This document shows, piece after piece, positions 36,000-48,765 of a DNA stretch of 64,000 bases (positions are counted from its first letter, which is position 1; the number at the start of each line of letters is the position of its first letter). The position numbers and the translations under genes were made by a program. The notes beneath the pieces were generated by a model. The model saw nothing but the letters and a program-made list of their open reading frames with translations, was not told the DNA's origin and made no database searches. The DNA is from Burhinus oedicnemus. Its lineage: Eukaryota > Chordata > Aves > Charadriiformes > Burhinidae. The DNA is taken from NCBI GenBank assembly GCA_008921705.1, contig VFFE01006624.1:210748-274747 (forward strand). Reading direction: 5' to 3'.

Positions 36000-38900
36000 T
36001 TTGCAGCATGGTCAGAAGAGAATAGATTCCCTCTTCCCTAACAATAAATCCTCTCTTCCCCCAAATCATAACCCTAATCACAATATTGGACTGACAGCTT
36101 TCACAAAGAAGGAAGAACAGATGCACAATAATGAACTGAAGAAAGCCAAAAACAGAAAGTCAGGCCATCAAGGTATCACCAGAGATGGTTATTGTTCACA
36201 TCCACAGCAATCTTTCCCCAGATTCTGTAAAGGACTGAAGTTAATGGAACACAAGCGATGGCCTATAAAATTAAAAACAACTAAGTGAGAAAGGGTTTAG
36301 TGACTTATATGGCCAATATAAAAACATAATTTGAGGAAACTTATTTTTCTTCCCTCAAATTTAGATTTCCTAGAGAGAATTTATTTTCTATAATGTTTCC
36401 AAATTTGTCTCAACTTTGAGACTTTAATTTTTCATGCTCAACGAAAAGTTTCTATAACATGAACCACCTCCAGGCAGACACAGGAAGGCATATCTTGGCC
36501 TTTTATTCTTTCCTTCTCTGAGAACGGCCACTTTTCCATGAAGATGAGAATGCAATTACACCATTGTCATTTTCTAATTAACATTATGGCGTCTAAAGCT
36601 CTTAATAATCAAGCTGATGCAGGAATGCTCAGAGAAAGTAAATAATTGCAACCTCTACAGTGTATGATAAACAGTAATATGACCATAAGTCCTTGCTTCA
36701 AATCAGCAGAAAAGCTTTGGCATTCACTTAAAAAGAAAGCATAATAAATTGAAAAGCCCTCTCACTCCATTAGTTCATCTAAACAAAATATGTTAAATTA
36801 AGATTGTGTGTTAACTGTTCTTCAGAATTCAACATTTATTTCAAACTGGAACAACATCCCAAATAATGCAATAATTGTTTACATGATATTTTAATAGAGA
36901 AAGCCAAGGTATTAACAGTCTTTTGTGACAGTAAGGATTTAATGCCGTTCCTTTTAAGAACTTTTTTTTTTTTTAATAAAATAAAAGCATAAATAAGAAA
37001 TCCCTCACAAATAAACCACTGAAGAGATTCCAGCTCCCCACCCCAAAGCATTCTTGCTCTCGAGTCAGACGGCATTTTACAGGGAAGATACAGAGCTTCC
37101 CTTTGAGTAAAAAGGAAAGAATGCCAATAATTAGCCACCCAGGAGGCATTTGTTTCACAATATTTTTGTTACTCCATGGCTTCCATTGTGATAGGATTTG
37201 TGAAGACTTACAAGCAGGCTTGGAATATAGCTTCTAATTCAACAATGCTGGCTTGCCATAAGTAACCCTCATTTGTTTGTCAGAAATCATCAAGGTCATT
37301 ACGTTTTCCTCAACACTTTCAATGGCCACAGAAAAGCTAGGATTTTATTTGTGGCGCACTCCAGAAATTTGAGCTAAAAACAACAGCAATTATATAATGC
37401 TGTTCTCACTTCCATTTAGAGGGACAAAATTTGTTATTGTTTTAAAAAGCAGAATAGAATTACTTATGGCCTACTTAATACTGGCAGATACAAGTAACTC
37501 AGTAAAATGCTAATTCTGAAAGCTGATTTTAGAAGGACCTAACTATCATAACCTCAGATGCAAAAATCTCATGAGAACTTGCCAGGATTCTATCCAAAGA
37601 CACTGGAAAATATAAATTACGGAACTACAGGAATAGGTGAAATGACAGAGATGAACAGTGGTGCTTTCTTTCTGGAACAATAAAAAAAAATTTCATAACC
37701 AACACAAATAAAAGGTTCTCTGAAAGGACTATTATCAGTACGTTTTTTACTATATTCAGGGTCACAATCTGGAAGCAGAAAACACTGACATCAAAGCATG
37801 AGAAAGCCAAGTTATAGCCTACTGAAAAAAACATGGTACAATTTTCATAGAAAAGTTTATGTTTCTAAAACAGGACAGGATTTTTATTCAAACAAAGAAA
37901 ACCCAGGCCTTTTGTTAATGTTCTCAACAGCAAAGGCAGAGACGGAGCAGGTAAGACAACTACACTGATCTATCCTCAATTAGGTAGGTGCTTCCTCCAT
38001 GGCAGGTGTGTTACTGGGACAATGCAAAACTGCTATGGGAAGTTTCTCGCCTTTCTTCTCAGCAGGTTTTGATGTGGAAGCATCAACAGATAGATACATA
38101 CATATACACGTGTATACTTAAATATAAGTTTATTGATTTTGCTGAATTGTCCATATTGTACTCAAACACTTTAGTAAATCAATGTTCTGAAATCACATCT
38201 TGGTTTTGCACAGTTTCATTTCAAATCTCTTTGTTAAAAAATTCGAACACCTTTTGGAAGAATCCTTCACATAACCCAAAATTCTCAATTATATTTGCTA
38301 TAAAGTTTCAAAAATGCTTATCTGCCCCAGAAGAAATATTGTGATTATTTTGAAATCGATACACTTAAGAAAACGACACTCAACTGTAAAACTCCATACC
38401 TAGAACTTTAAGGGGATCAAATGCATCATTACTCAAATAAAATTTTACTGCACTTTCTCTACTACTTAATCTGTAATGCAAATGCACACCTAGCATTACA
38501 GAAAAGAAGATAAAGTGAAAAGAAAAAACACATGAAATTATGCTAACAAAAATTTGAATTTAATCAGTAGACATTAAATTTTACTCATCAAATCCACTAT
38601 CTGAAGTAGTAAAAATAAATTACTACTAAGTCACAATTAGTAAGTCAAGCACACTTCTGTAACTCCTGCTACTCTCCTCTAGTACGCACCTTCCCTTCTT
38701 GGGCCTAAAACACATAAGGGTTGCCTGGCAAAGAATAACTTAATTCCTTACAGTGGGCCAGGGACTGCAGTCCCCACCTGATACGATGATCTAAGCACGT
38801 CTGATTTATAACAATCGTCATCTTTTGGAGGGAACTGATTTGCTATGGTGATTGCAGCCACTGACCTAATCGCACACTGAAAGTACCATTTAGAACAAAA

Positions 38901-39899
38901 GTCATTATCATTTGGAAGAAAAGTGCTTTAAAGAACACAAATCTGTCTTCCGTCATTTCCAGATGATAACATCCCCATACATTCTCAAATAAAGATATTA
39001 TTACATTTTAAACAAAGGCAAGGCTTTGACACCCATCAAATTAATTACTCAAAAAAACCCAGACCACCGAAAAGAGACAAAGAACTCCAGAACTGATATA
39101 GTCTCCAGAGAAAGAACAAGTAGAAAGAAATACTCTATCTATAAATCTAACGTAATTACAGTTAAATATTTGAAAAAGGATAATTTATCCATTATTCTAG
39201 TTTTAATCTACATACACTTCTTCCAATCTTCATCAAAAAAATCTTTGTAGCCACATATCTAGATTAATCTTACGTTTCTTTTTTTTTTTTAAAAAAAAAC
39301 AAAACCCACAACGTCAACGTAAGTCTCTCAGCAAAGCTACAATTCTGCACACAGGGAGTCCAATTCTTTCTTCACCTTAAGGCATCTTCCCAGTTCTCAA
39401 CAAGTAGCAGCACCTCAACAGAGTAAGAGGACAATGGAAAGAATCAGTTTTAATTGAGTACATTACTATCGTACTGTGTGTCTATCAATTTAGGAAGAAA
39501 TCACACAAAAATTTCACAGCTGTCAAATGCCAACGGTTCAGCTGTATATACTAGCCTTTTTTCCAAATAGTGGAAGTCATACTAAAGTATGCTTCTAAAT
39601 TCCTACTCCCCACCGTCATTATTGAAAGAAAACAACTCTTAATTCAAAATTAATTATGCTTGAATTTGAACCAGCTCCACTCAAAAACAAGCAAAAAAGT
39701 TCTGTTTTATATATTGGAGTTCGAGAGAAATCTCACAAACTCATTCACCTCAGACAGAAAATTTAGAAAAAAGAATTTCCAGATTTTTTTTTTCCCCACA
39801 ACATAATGAATTTGGGCAACTGACAAGCAAATCAAATTCTCTACAGTAAGACTGTTTGGAATTCCCAAATAAATTATTAGTCATTCCTCCAAAGTCATA

Positions 39900-40255
39900 C
39901 AGACTTGCTGGGTTTGACCCAAAGAGCTGTGGAGCAACGGTGTCTGACTAGAAAGCCACGCTCCACGCATGTCTGTCCTTCTGCAAACCAGACCGTCTCA
40001 ACAGAAAGGTGGCAGCTGGCACAACCGGAGGGTCACGGCTTTGCTCAGGCTCAGAGGAGGCCCATGTATGGCCTGCCTCATGGCCCCAGCCCTGTTGGCT
40101 GGTGTGGGACATGGTTGAGGTGAAAATTCAACCTGGCTTGGGACAATCCAGAGAGAGCAAGAACCTCAGTTCTGACACATTTGGAAAGTTGAGAGTCATG
40201 AAAGTTTATAATTAACTGGGGGGTAAAGCAGAAGCAAAAGAGGAAAGCAAACAAC
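39900..40255. other. GC-richer island, unassigned
   Basis: This patch is clearly richer in G, C and CpG than its flanks. Two overlapping plus frames (72 and 68 codons) cross it without resembling a known protein. It could be an unrecognised LTR or other repeat piece, or part of an untranslated exon. I find no terminal repeats or target duplication. Confidence 0.35.
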
Positions 40256-41272
40256 GATCCGAAACACAGAGGGAAAGACCAACCCTAAGCTAGGGTACAC
40301 TGCTACGACTATGGACTGTGGGCTTAAGAAAACTTAGAATTGATTTTGTTAACTAAACATGAGTTGTCACCTGGCTAGGAGTGAACAGTGCCAGCAGTTC
40401 AGAAATCATGATAATTTTCAACAAGCACTGGCACTTCAAGAGTAGCAACAATTGTGAGCAGATATTTGGGTCTAAGAAACAGTTGTAAACAAGGCTGTCT
40501 GGGAAAGCTTAATTCACAATGTTAGCAGGCAAAAAGACAAAGAGCTGAGCCTTCTGCAGCACAGCTCTACCACCTGAGTTACGAGAAAAGTACAGGTCAC
40601 ATCTTTTCCTTCCATTGCAGTTAGAAAATGCAGCTTAAAAGCTACAGATAAAACTAAAAAGTGGATCTCAGTGGGGGGAAAAGAGGAAAACCAAAAGCCT
40701 TTAAGTAACCGATCAGCATGAACCATACTTACAGAGCTCTCCCGGAGATCAGCATTTTCTAACTTCTGAGATTATGTAAGAAATATTAATCCATGTGTCA
40801 CTAACAATATCACATTTATCGGAAAAGATAAACCCAATAATGATCAGAACACATTTAAAAGACACAAGTGGTTTTACAGGTAAGGTAGAAGAATGTCCAT
40901 TTTTTGGCACTTGTTGAACATACACAGCAAACAGAGTTTTCTAAATTTTTCTTAAAGTTTCAAGGCTGCAGAAATCCCGTGGTGATGTGGAAAGTGAGTT
41001 TAAAAGCTGTCTACAGGCATCTACTTCTATAACTGCTAAATCACTGGACCGTTACTGAATTTCTATTGAAAGTTCTGCTCTCATCACATCCCACGGGGGT
41101 TTGTAATTCTACTGAATCCCACCCAATCTTGACAGAAGAGCTGAAGTTATTTCAGTAGCATTCTATTCATAAACTATGACTTTTCATTTAAGTCTTCTGA
41201 AGATATTTTAAAGTACTGACAGCATGGGCAGAAGTTGAAATAATGCTGTTTGAGGATTTGTGCTTTTTTATT

Positions 41273-41827
41273 TTATTTAAATAATATCCCATGTAGGCTT
41301 CCAGAAATTTTAGCCAACCTTTTTAGCTCATCAAAATGTGACCTCTGAAATGAAATACATACATAACAGAAGATTATTCCTTTAACACCAGAAGCAGCTA
41401 CAGACTTGCCAAATCTTTTTCCCCAGTATAGCCCATCGCAGTTCTGGAGTGGGGTATGACAGTGGAAGGAAGAGGCATACAACCGTGTCAGGAGTGACAC
41501 CGGGGTGGGAGGAAGGAATCCCTCGCCCTTGAATGAGCACAGACCCCCAGAAGGGAAACTGCAGCCCCCCTGGCCCAAACAGAAAGGAAATGTCTGAATT
41601 GTCAGAGAGCCCTTTTCCCCACCAGGGAGCTTGTCCTTCAAGGTGGAATTCATGACAAAGGCTTCATGAACTGGAAAGACAACTGGAAAGAAAGGGGTAG
41701 ATTTATGCGCTGCAGTACAAGCACACACCCTCTCAAGGATGTACCAGAAGTCAGAAGGACACCCGCAGGAGGCGGAGGGCCACCTCATGCCACTAGTGAA
41801 CACTGACATGTAACCACGCTGCGGCAT
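41273..41827 (-). other. Unassigned 184-codon open frame in a GC-richer island
   Basis: This is the longest frame in the window outside CR1 (minus strand, ATG complement of 41825-41827). The protein would be rich in Gly, Pro, Ser, Phe and Cys, without a signal peptide, clear membrane segment or motif I recognise. Its middle lies in a GC-richer island (about 41400-41830) where stop codons are rarer by composition, which may explain its length. The ends run into AT-rich DNA. A chance frame, an exon of an unknown gene or part of an unrecognised repeat are all possible. I do not call it a gene. Confidence 0.25.
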
Positions 41828-42812
41828 TCACAGAAGTCATTTGATAACTCCTGAACACGTCAGACTTGAATTTCAAATAAAAAAAGGAGACATGGAAGAC
41901 GAAGTAAAAATATATTTAGGTCAAGACAAAAAGGAATCACCCTCATTTTTCACTTTGTTTCCTGCGTCTTCATTTATAAGAGAAATTTAAGCTTCGGCAA
42001 AGGGCTTTGCACTGCTGGAGCAGCCAATTCTTGCCTTGCATATCACAGATTTACAACTTTAAACATGTAATGCAGCTAACCAAAAGGTGCTCTGTGAGGG
42101 TATTTCACATCCCACTAAATGAGAGCTGTGAACTTCACATCAGAGAGATTAAAACCATACATCAGTACCAAACCTTGTGGTTATTTCATAGACATAGAGA
42201 ATTTAGTATGTCTAAAAATACAGTAATTATTTCTAAACGGGAAAGTTTAAAACTAATACCTGTACAGATATATAGCTGTTAGTAAAATCTGCAGTTTTCC
42301 CTGAATCAGTAGACTTTTTCAGTTTCTTTGCAACATAGAAAGTAGAAGAAAAGATTCCTTTTAAATTTTCATAGTGCATGGCAGAAAGAGATGGTTGTAA
42401 AATAGGTTTCAGCACTGAAAATTTGATGTCTCATGAAGACACCAGAAAACAGACAGGAATCAATTAAATGATTTAATTAATAGCAATTTGTTCTACAACA
42501 GTTTAAAATATGGATGAGACAGCCAATTATGCAGCTGCTAAACAGAACAACTCATTAAATAATTTAATTGCATTATTAGTTTTCTAGTTTTGATGTAATT
42601 TAGTTGTATGACATATAAGTGTGTGATTTATACTCAAGGAAGAAACTAATTTTGTGATTTGGTTGCATTTTTCTAAAATTATTACTTTGTTTCTAGCTGT
42701 GTTTTATAAACACTCAGCTTATCATTATTTTCAAGTACTAGGAAGGGCAAACCGACTACAGTACTCACATAAGAGGGGATCAATATGCATGCTGCTTTCA
42801 AATACTTCTTGA

Positions 42813-42826
42813 GGGGGGGGGGGGGG
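42813..42826 (+). repeat. Homopolymer of 14 G
   Basis: Fourteen consecutive G follow GA and precede AAGCC. Such tracts are length-unstable and prone to assembly error, so the exact length is uncertain. Confidence 0.85.
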
Positions 42827-44339
42827 AAGCCTAGGGAGGTTTGAAGTGGGATGTGCCCGTACTGCAATTCTATAATATAGGGACAAGAAAACATAAGACA
42901 ACCTCTCATTCATGCAGGACAAATAGCTGTGCCAAAAGCACAAATTACACCTAATTACAGGGTATAACTCTGTCATCTTTCTTTTTATAACCTAGCCATT
43001 TACACACTTTGATTTTTGACTTCCATTTGGGTTTATTAACATCAAAGCTTTGTCATCACTTATCTGTTTCTACAGACTTTTTTTACCTGAGGCAATAAAT
43101 AAAAACTTCTTTGCATTTCAGCTTTTCAGATGGAAGGAAGGTTTAGTCTACATTGTTCTTATGATGTTTCATGCTTATTAAACTTTTGAATGTTGTTGTA
43201 AAGTTTATTGCTCTTGGCATACCAATCTTAAATGTACTATAATTAAACCTACTCTCATTGCATATAAATGCATTAGCACTATCCTATGATAAATTTTATT
43301 CTTACTGTTAAGGCTATTTTTCATGTAATTACACTGCCTCATATAGAAGTGTAATGTTAGTCTAATGCGTTGTTTAGCTTTTTGTCAGACATAAAATGGC
43401 AATGAATTTTTAATTAAGCTATACAGGTCTTCTGTATATACAGATTACAGCAAAAAAGCACATAGATGACCACCCTTGAAGAAGCGGAGAAAGTGAAGTT
43501 AGTGTTAGAAGGCTAAAATAATCTTGACAGTCATGTTGAAGAGATTCCTCTCAAATTCAAATCAGAGAAAGACTTCTGCCTGAAAGCTATGATTATACAA
43601 ACAAAAACATATTGTCTAACACTAATCTGAAGATATCAACTGCTAGAATACAAATTCTTACTAGAGCATTAAAAAGATATTTCAAAATAAAATGTCTCTT
43701 GAATCAAATATATTACGTTTGAATCAAAGGAAAACTTGATCATTTTGGCCAATATGAATAAGAATCTTCCTGAAAGAAAGATAATTTCTACCGTTTGGAG
43801 CAACTTCTCCCCCTCTCCCCCTCCCCTTCTTTCATTATAATGAAGAAAAGGTTTCCTCCTCAAAGAAGGTGAATTCAAACAGAGGGCCACATAAATGTAA
43901 CTGCTGATGTTACCTTGCCTCGACTTGAATACTTCTGTTCCAGGCAGTCATTCAGTCAGAAACTTTTAGAAAAACTACAGGTTAAGGAAACAAATTTTTT
44001 TTAAAAAAATGCATTTCCACCTTACTCTCAAAAGTGGGAAAAACTATAGCTACACATGTCTTTAACTAGCTCTTGAAAACCTAGCAATGATAAAAATTCA
44101 AAGCCTTCTCACACAATCTGCTTTATTACTTCATTAATCTGACATTTAGAAAGGTTTCTCTAGTATCTCCTTTGAGTCTTTCTTCATTGAGTTTGGACTC
44201 TTTTTACTTATTATGGTCACCACTGACACAAGAGATTATTCCTTTATTTCTTCTGCAACAGCCCTTGACATATTAGGAAACCACACTCTGTCTTCTCTTC
44301 TGCAGGCTAAACAAATGAAAATGGTTTACTCTTCCTCCA

Positions 44340-45550
44340 AGGGATGTTTCCTACGCTTCTGATCACCTGTGATACCTCTGTTCAGCCTTCAAGGGGTCCA
44401 AGTCTTGAAATGTGACTCCCCAGGTGGAATACAGTGTGCCTTCCAGCAGCGACTCCAATAACGCTAAATTAAGAAGGTTGACTTTGCTCGTTTTACTGGC
44501 TACACTTCTATCTGTACATGCCAGGGGAAGGCTAACCTTTTCATACAGTATACTGCTATCAAATAAAAAACAATTCAAATCCTTTTCTGAAGGACTGCTC
44601 TGATTTATTCATGAATAAGTGTCACGTCTTCTCATCTCCACTGAATTTCACCTACTGGTTTGCAGATTATTCTTCCAGTTTTGCAAGATCATTCTGAAAT
44701 GTGATCTGGTTCTCCAGCACAGTCCCTTCCCAGTTTTGTGTCCCCTGCAGAATGACTCCCGTACTATGATTCAGATCACAAGGTAAAAAACAGAAAGAAC
44801 CACCAGACTCCAGGCAGGTCTCTAAAGAAAACCTGCTCAATATACCTTTTCATTTTGAGAGCAATTCATCGACAATTAATCAATAGCAATACTAATCCAA
44901 TCAATTTGGCACTTACTGTACACTAGTTTCTCCTAGACCCCAATTCTCTGCATTACTTATGAAAATGTCTCAAAAGACAGTCTTATTAAAGCCTTTAAAT
45001 AAAGTCAAAATACATGACAGCTACTGCTTTGTTTCTATTCACAGGTTCATCTGTTTTATCATAGAGAGAAATTAAACTAGTTTGACATTATTTATTCTTG
45101 CCCATGCTGACAATTATTAATCTCTTCATTACCTGGCAGCTTGGTAAGCTTTTTTTTTTGGCGGGGGGGGGGACACGACATCAATATTAAGATGACTGCA
45201 CTCTCCTTGACTCCTCTCCCTCCTTTGACAATTGGTACATTTATCCTTCCCTGTCCTCCAGTATTTAATCCATCCTGCATGATTTCTCAAAGGTAAGACT
45301 GCTATTAGATGACTTAGGAGGTGATCTGGTTAACTCAAGCAGAAATGTTGGCAGCCCTGCCCCCAGATGAATTAATATGGCCTTATCCTTCCTTCTCATA
45401 TTTCCTACCTTGGCACCAACTGGGAAAAATCTCAAGAAAGGGAATTTGGAAGCCAGAACTTTTCCAAGGAACAGTGTATTTACCTCCGTACCCCCAGTAA
45501 AACCACTGTAAAAATACTTCATTAGTCTGAAATCATCTACATACAGCAAG
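44340..45550 (-). mobile_element. Ancient CR1/L3-like LINE, RT to C-terminus remnant
   Basis: This long, decayed minus-strand copy can be followed through several landmarks in the right order. CCCAGGTGGAATACAGTGTG at about 44420 is the complement of the H-L-E-Y-C-V-Q region. TCCCTTCCCAGTTTTGTGTC at about 44725 is the complement of the F-A-D-D-T-K-L region. AAATAAAGTCAAAATACATG at about 44997 complements the K-A-F/V-Y-L-D region. TTGCCCATGCTGACAATTAT at about 45098 complements the Q-H-G-F region. All frames are broken. A T/G homopolymer (45150-45172) has been inserted or expanded inside it. The upstream limit is unclear and might extend to about 46200. Confidence 0.7.
45163..45172 (+). repeat. 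Homopolymer of 10 G after a T run
   Basis: T10 at 45150-45159 is followed by GGC and ten G. It lies inside the ancient CR1 remnant and is not expected in a CR1 coding region, so it arose after insertion. Confidence 0.8.
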
Positions 45551-45554
45551 TTCC

Positions 45555-46615
45555 TTGTGTTTTGTCATGTGTCTCACCTGCACCTATATTCTTAATGACT
45601 TTTTTCCACTTATGTTTCTTCCAAATATCATAAACTGGTGAGGTAAATCCAACAGGATTACAACCACCTGCACCACTTTTCCCACTTAAATTCCAGTGTT
45701 AGGAGCCACGGGCATTTGGATATAGACAATTCTGCTAGTACAGTCAGGTACCATGGGCATTTGGATATAGACAATTCTGCTAGGAGCATACCGAGATCTG
45801 AACTTCGCTTCCACTTTGAAGGTGCAAATACATACAGAGATCTTCTGCCTTTTCTATCATGTCTTACTGTATTTTTCTAATCTAAAATTAAGACAAAAAT
45901 TTTCATTTCAGTTTTAGCCGTGTTTCATTTCAGCATTTTAAATATCTAACATCAGCCTCTTCATTGTCTTCAGCCAAATATTTTTCATAAAATGTAATTT
46001 GCTTGACTTCTAGTGTGTCTCACTATCCCCTCTGACCTTCCATGTAGTCAAGCTCCTGCTCTAGTCTTCTGTTTTTTGAGGGGCGTGTATTTTCCTTTAT
46101 GTTTGGAGTCCTTTCCTAGAAGTTTCTCTTTCTTTTTTGGTATTAAAATTCCAATTATTTTCTGTGCTTCCTCCATAACCGAGCTCCTAGGCTCTTAAAT
46201 CACTGCTTTATTTAATTTCTCAAACTTTGTGTTTGATTAGAAACTAAATCAAACCAAAACTCATGCATCTTTAAAAATTTTATTATTATTTTCCATTCAA
46301 ACTCATTTTGACATCTGTATACTGTTAGTCAAGCTTCTACAACGTCCTCACTGACCAAGATCTAGTCTACAGTTAGCATATTCCTTTGTGGGCACACAGT
46401 TATTTTGTGAAAAAACGTGGCAGCTGTTACTGCCAGGAACACACAGGCTTTACCATTATTATTAGCATTTGTTTTGCAGTTTATAATTGGTGGAAATGAT
46501 TCTGTCGTGATTTCTCTTAGTATCCCTTTCTCAAAGACATATTTCCATTCAAATCCAGATCAAAATCTGAGGGTCTAAAGCACACTTTCTAATACTATAG
46601 GTGATGAGCTGAGCT
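45555..46615. other. Non-coding DNA with a 45-bp tandem duplication
   Basis: The first half could be further upstream sequence of the decayed minus-strand CR1, but I cannot anchor it. A two-copy tandem repeat lies at 45705-45785. No gene is recognised. Confidence 0.45.
45705..45785. repeat. Two-copy tandem repeat, 45-bp period
   Basis: The 28-bp core beginning GGCATTTGGATATAGACAAT occurs identically at 45711-45738 and 45756-45783, with similar short flanks (CCACG and CCATG in front). The identity implies a recent duplication. Confidence 0.85.
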
Positions 46616-46619
46616 ATTA

Positions 46620-46980
46620 GTATGATCAGGAGAACAAAGAACATATTGAGAGAGAAACACATTGAAGAAGTTTGGCTTCCTTGGCCTAGCAAAATGAGAG
46701 CTAAAAGAGATAAAATTGTTCATATAAAAAAAAAAATGAAGTAGTGAAGGAAAGGTATCACCTATTAAGAAGAATGATTATAGTTTTAAAAAATGTTAAT
46801 GTGAGGGCAAAACACTGACCAGAAATAAAGGTAGCTTAAAAATAAGATTGTCCCAAACAACATGAAATTCTGGAACAGTCTTCCAATTAGAAGATTAGGA
46901 AAACAAAAGCATCAAGCCATAATGATTTAAAATGGAAGTTGAGCAATTTGTGACTTGATTTATATACGATATGCTTACCT
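46620..46980 (+). mobile_element. Ancient CR1/L3-like LINE, ORF2 C-terminal remnant
   Basis: Landmarks appear in order on the plus strand. GAAGAAGTTTGGCTTCCTTG (about 46664-46683) corresponds to L-x-K-F-G-F-L-S/G-L. GAGAGCTAAAAGAGATAAAA corresponds to R-R-L-x-G-D-x-I. CATGAAATTCTGGAACAGTC (about 46860) corresponds to H-x-F-W-N-x-L-P. AAAATGGAAGTTGAG corresponds to the S-x-x-x-F-K segment. Frames are broken. Confidence 0.7.
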
Positions 46981-46984
46981 GCTA

Positions 46985-48355
46985 CAGAAGAGTTTTAGAT
47001 TTGAGGTCCCAAAGGACCCTACCCATCTTATGGGTTCTTAAAGACCTGTTGATCTTTCCAAATTGTTTTACTTTTTCTGCCATTCCCTTTCCCTTTCCCC
47101 AGTTAGTGCCTCATACACAAAAGATAAATTCACCCTGTACCATTAACATCTCTTTCTTTACCTGATCCAGTAGCTCTAGTGCTATTTTGTTGACTCCGTG
47201 CTTTGGCCTATGGATATTACAGGTCTCTTTTGAAACTGATACAGTGCCCTTTCATTAAGATCACAGACATCCACTCTGCAAACAGATGTTCCAGCTAAAG
47301 GAGGCTATTTTCCTTCCCTCTTGTCCACTGTTCTTTACCATTTTAGCACCAGTGATATGCACTAATGTAGTCAGTTTTGCCTGAAGCGGGATGGGGAATG
47401 CTCACAGTTTGGCTGTGGGGAGTGCAATCGTCAGCTGATGAATGGTGAAAAATGATTAGAGGTGGTCACGTTTCCAACAACCTTAATACAGAAGAGAAAG
47501 TCTGCCCATGAAGTAAATCTTACCAACCTACTGCTTCTATATTTTCCTTGCTTTCTGCCATTTGTGTCCTACTCACATCTATTCCTTTTCAGCTATATTC
47601 TCATTTGTTTTACTTCTTCCAGGGTACAAAGACCAGGCAAAGAAATTTGTCTGTCTTTCTCTCAAACTTTCAGCTTATTCCTTGCTCTTAGTTTATGTTG
47701 GACCTTCTGTCCCAGAATCCAGAAGCAATTTGCCTCAGGCATTTAGTTGGAACACATCCACCAAAGAGTCATCTTCCTCCAACTGCTTTCCAGTAACTGA
47801 AGAGCCCCAAGCCTTCATCATTACCACCAATGACTTCCTGAGTTTGTTGCATCTTTGCCTTTCTTCTCTTAAGATGTACGAGGACAGAAAGTCACCAGAA
47901 CATATGCCTCTAACCATCGTCCACAACTTGCACTAGACTTGCTTCATCACTTCAGCAGAAATTTGGCAGTGTCATCTGTCACCACAAAACTTAACTATGA
48001 GACTTCCACCCCACACACATGGTACAATGCCTTTTTTTTTTTTTTTTTCCATTTTGTGTCCACATATACTATTCTCATTCTGCACAAAAGCTATACCTTT
48101 CTGATTTTAAGTTTTAGATCCATTCACTTCTTCATATCTCGTATTGAAAAGTTTCCTGGACAGGATGTGACACTTTGATTCAGGGCTTACTACAGATATT
48201 TTGCTGAACATTATAAATTTAAGATTTCCTGCCAATGGGAATTAAACAAGAAAAATCCTGACTAGAAGTATGGATATTATGTTGCCTTCACACATGAGCT
48301 TGTCAAACCAAACACTTGAGTTTAATTTTGGAACTCATTTAAAAAAAAAAAAAAA
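46985..48355. other. Non-coding, pyrimidine-rich DNA; unassigned open frames
   Basis: The plus strand is pyrimidine-rich. Two overlapping plus frames of 94 (47462-47746) and 124 codons (47562-47936) span a good splice-acceptor-like site (TTTTACTTCTTCCAG, ending about 47623), but neither resembles a known protein. T17 (48032-48048) and A16 (48341-48356) tracts are present. No gene is called. Confidence 0.4.
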
Positions 48356-48359
48356 AGCA

Positions 48360-48765
48360 GCAGATAGGGTTCAAAGATGAGCTACAAGAATGATTCAATC
48401 TTGTAAAACACATCTAGAGCTCAATCTATTCCTCCCATCTAAAAAGATCACAGAGTAATTTATTTTAGTGTTGTTCTTACCTAGAAAAATATTAAAGCTT
48501 TGTTGTTTTGACCTATATAAACTACACGCATAACAAGACTAAACAACAAGAAGATACAGGTTTCAGATTGGGGAAGGGGCATAAACAACAGTAAACAGGT
48601 GAACTGACGATATCTGTAAGAGCAATGAAGAAGGCTTTCTCAGGCTCTACAACAAGCAAGTGAAAAAAGACAAGGTGTTTAATATATACCTCACTCTGCT
48701 CCTGCAGAAACAATTTAAGACAGGTAACGCTGGAAAAGACCATCACCTGAACTGGTTAAAATGCT
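48360..48765 (+). mobile_element. Ancient CR1/L3-like LINE, ORF2 C-terminal remnant
   Basis: GTTCAAAGATGAGCTACAAG (about 48368) corresponds to the Q-R-R-A-T-K/R-M-I segment after H-L-E-Y-C-V-Q-x-W. GAGCTCAATCTATTC (about 48417) corresponds to E-L-N-L-F. AAAAGATCACAGAGTAATTT follows as K-x-x-x-G-D-L-I. Weaker similarity continues to about 48765. It starts directly after a run of 16 A. All frames are broken. Confidence 0.6.

Larger units (their letters stand above)
36000..44335. other. Non-coding DNA with two GC-richer islands and an AT-rich block
   Basis: No gene is confirmed. GC-richer islands lie at about 39900-40255 and 41400-41830. Blocks at 36545-36830 and 42430-43450 are AT-rich, free of recognisable repeats and dense in ATTA-type motifs. 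A run of 14 G occurs at 42813-42826 and a C-rich tract at 43809-43826. Confidence 0.5.
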
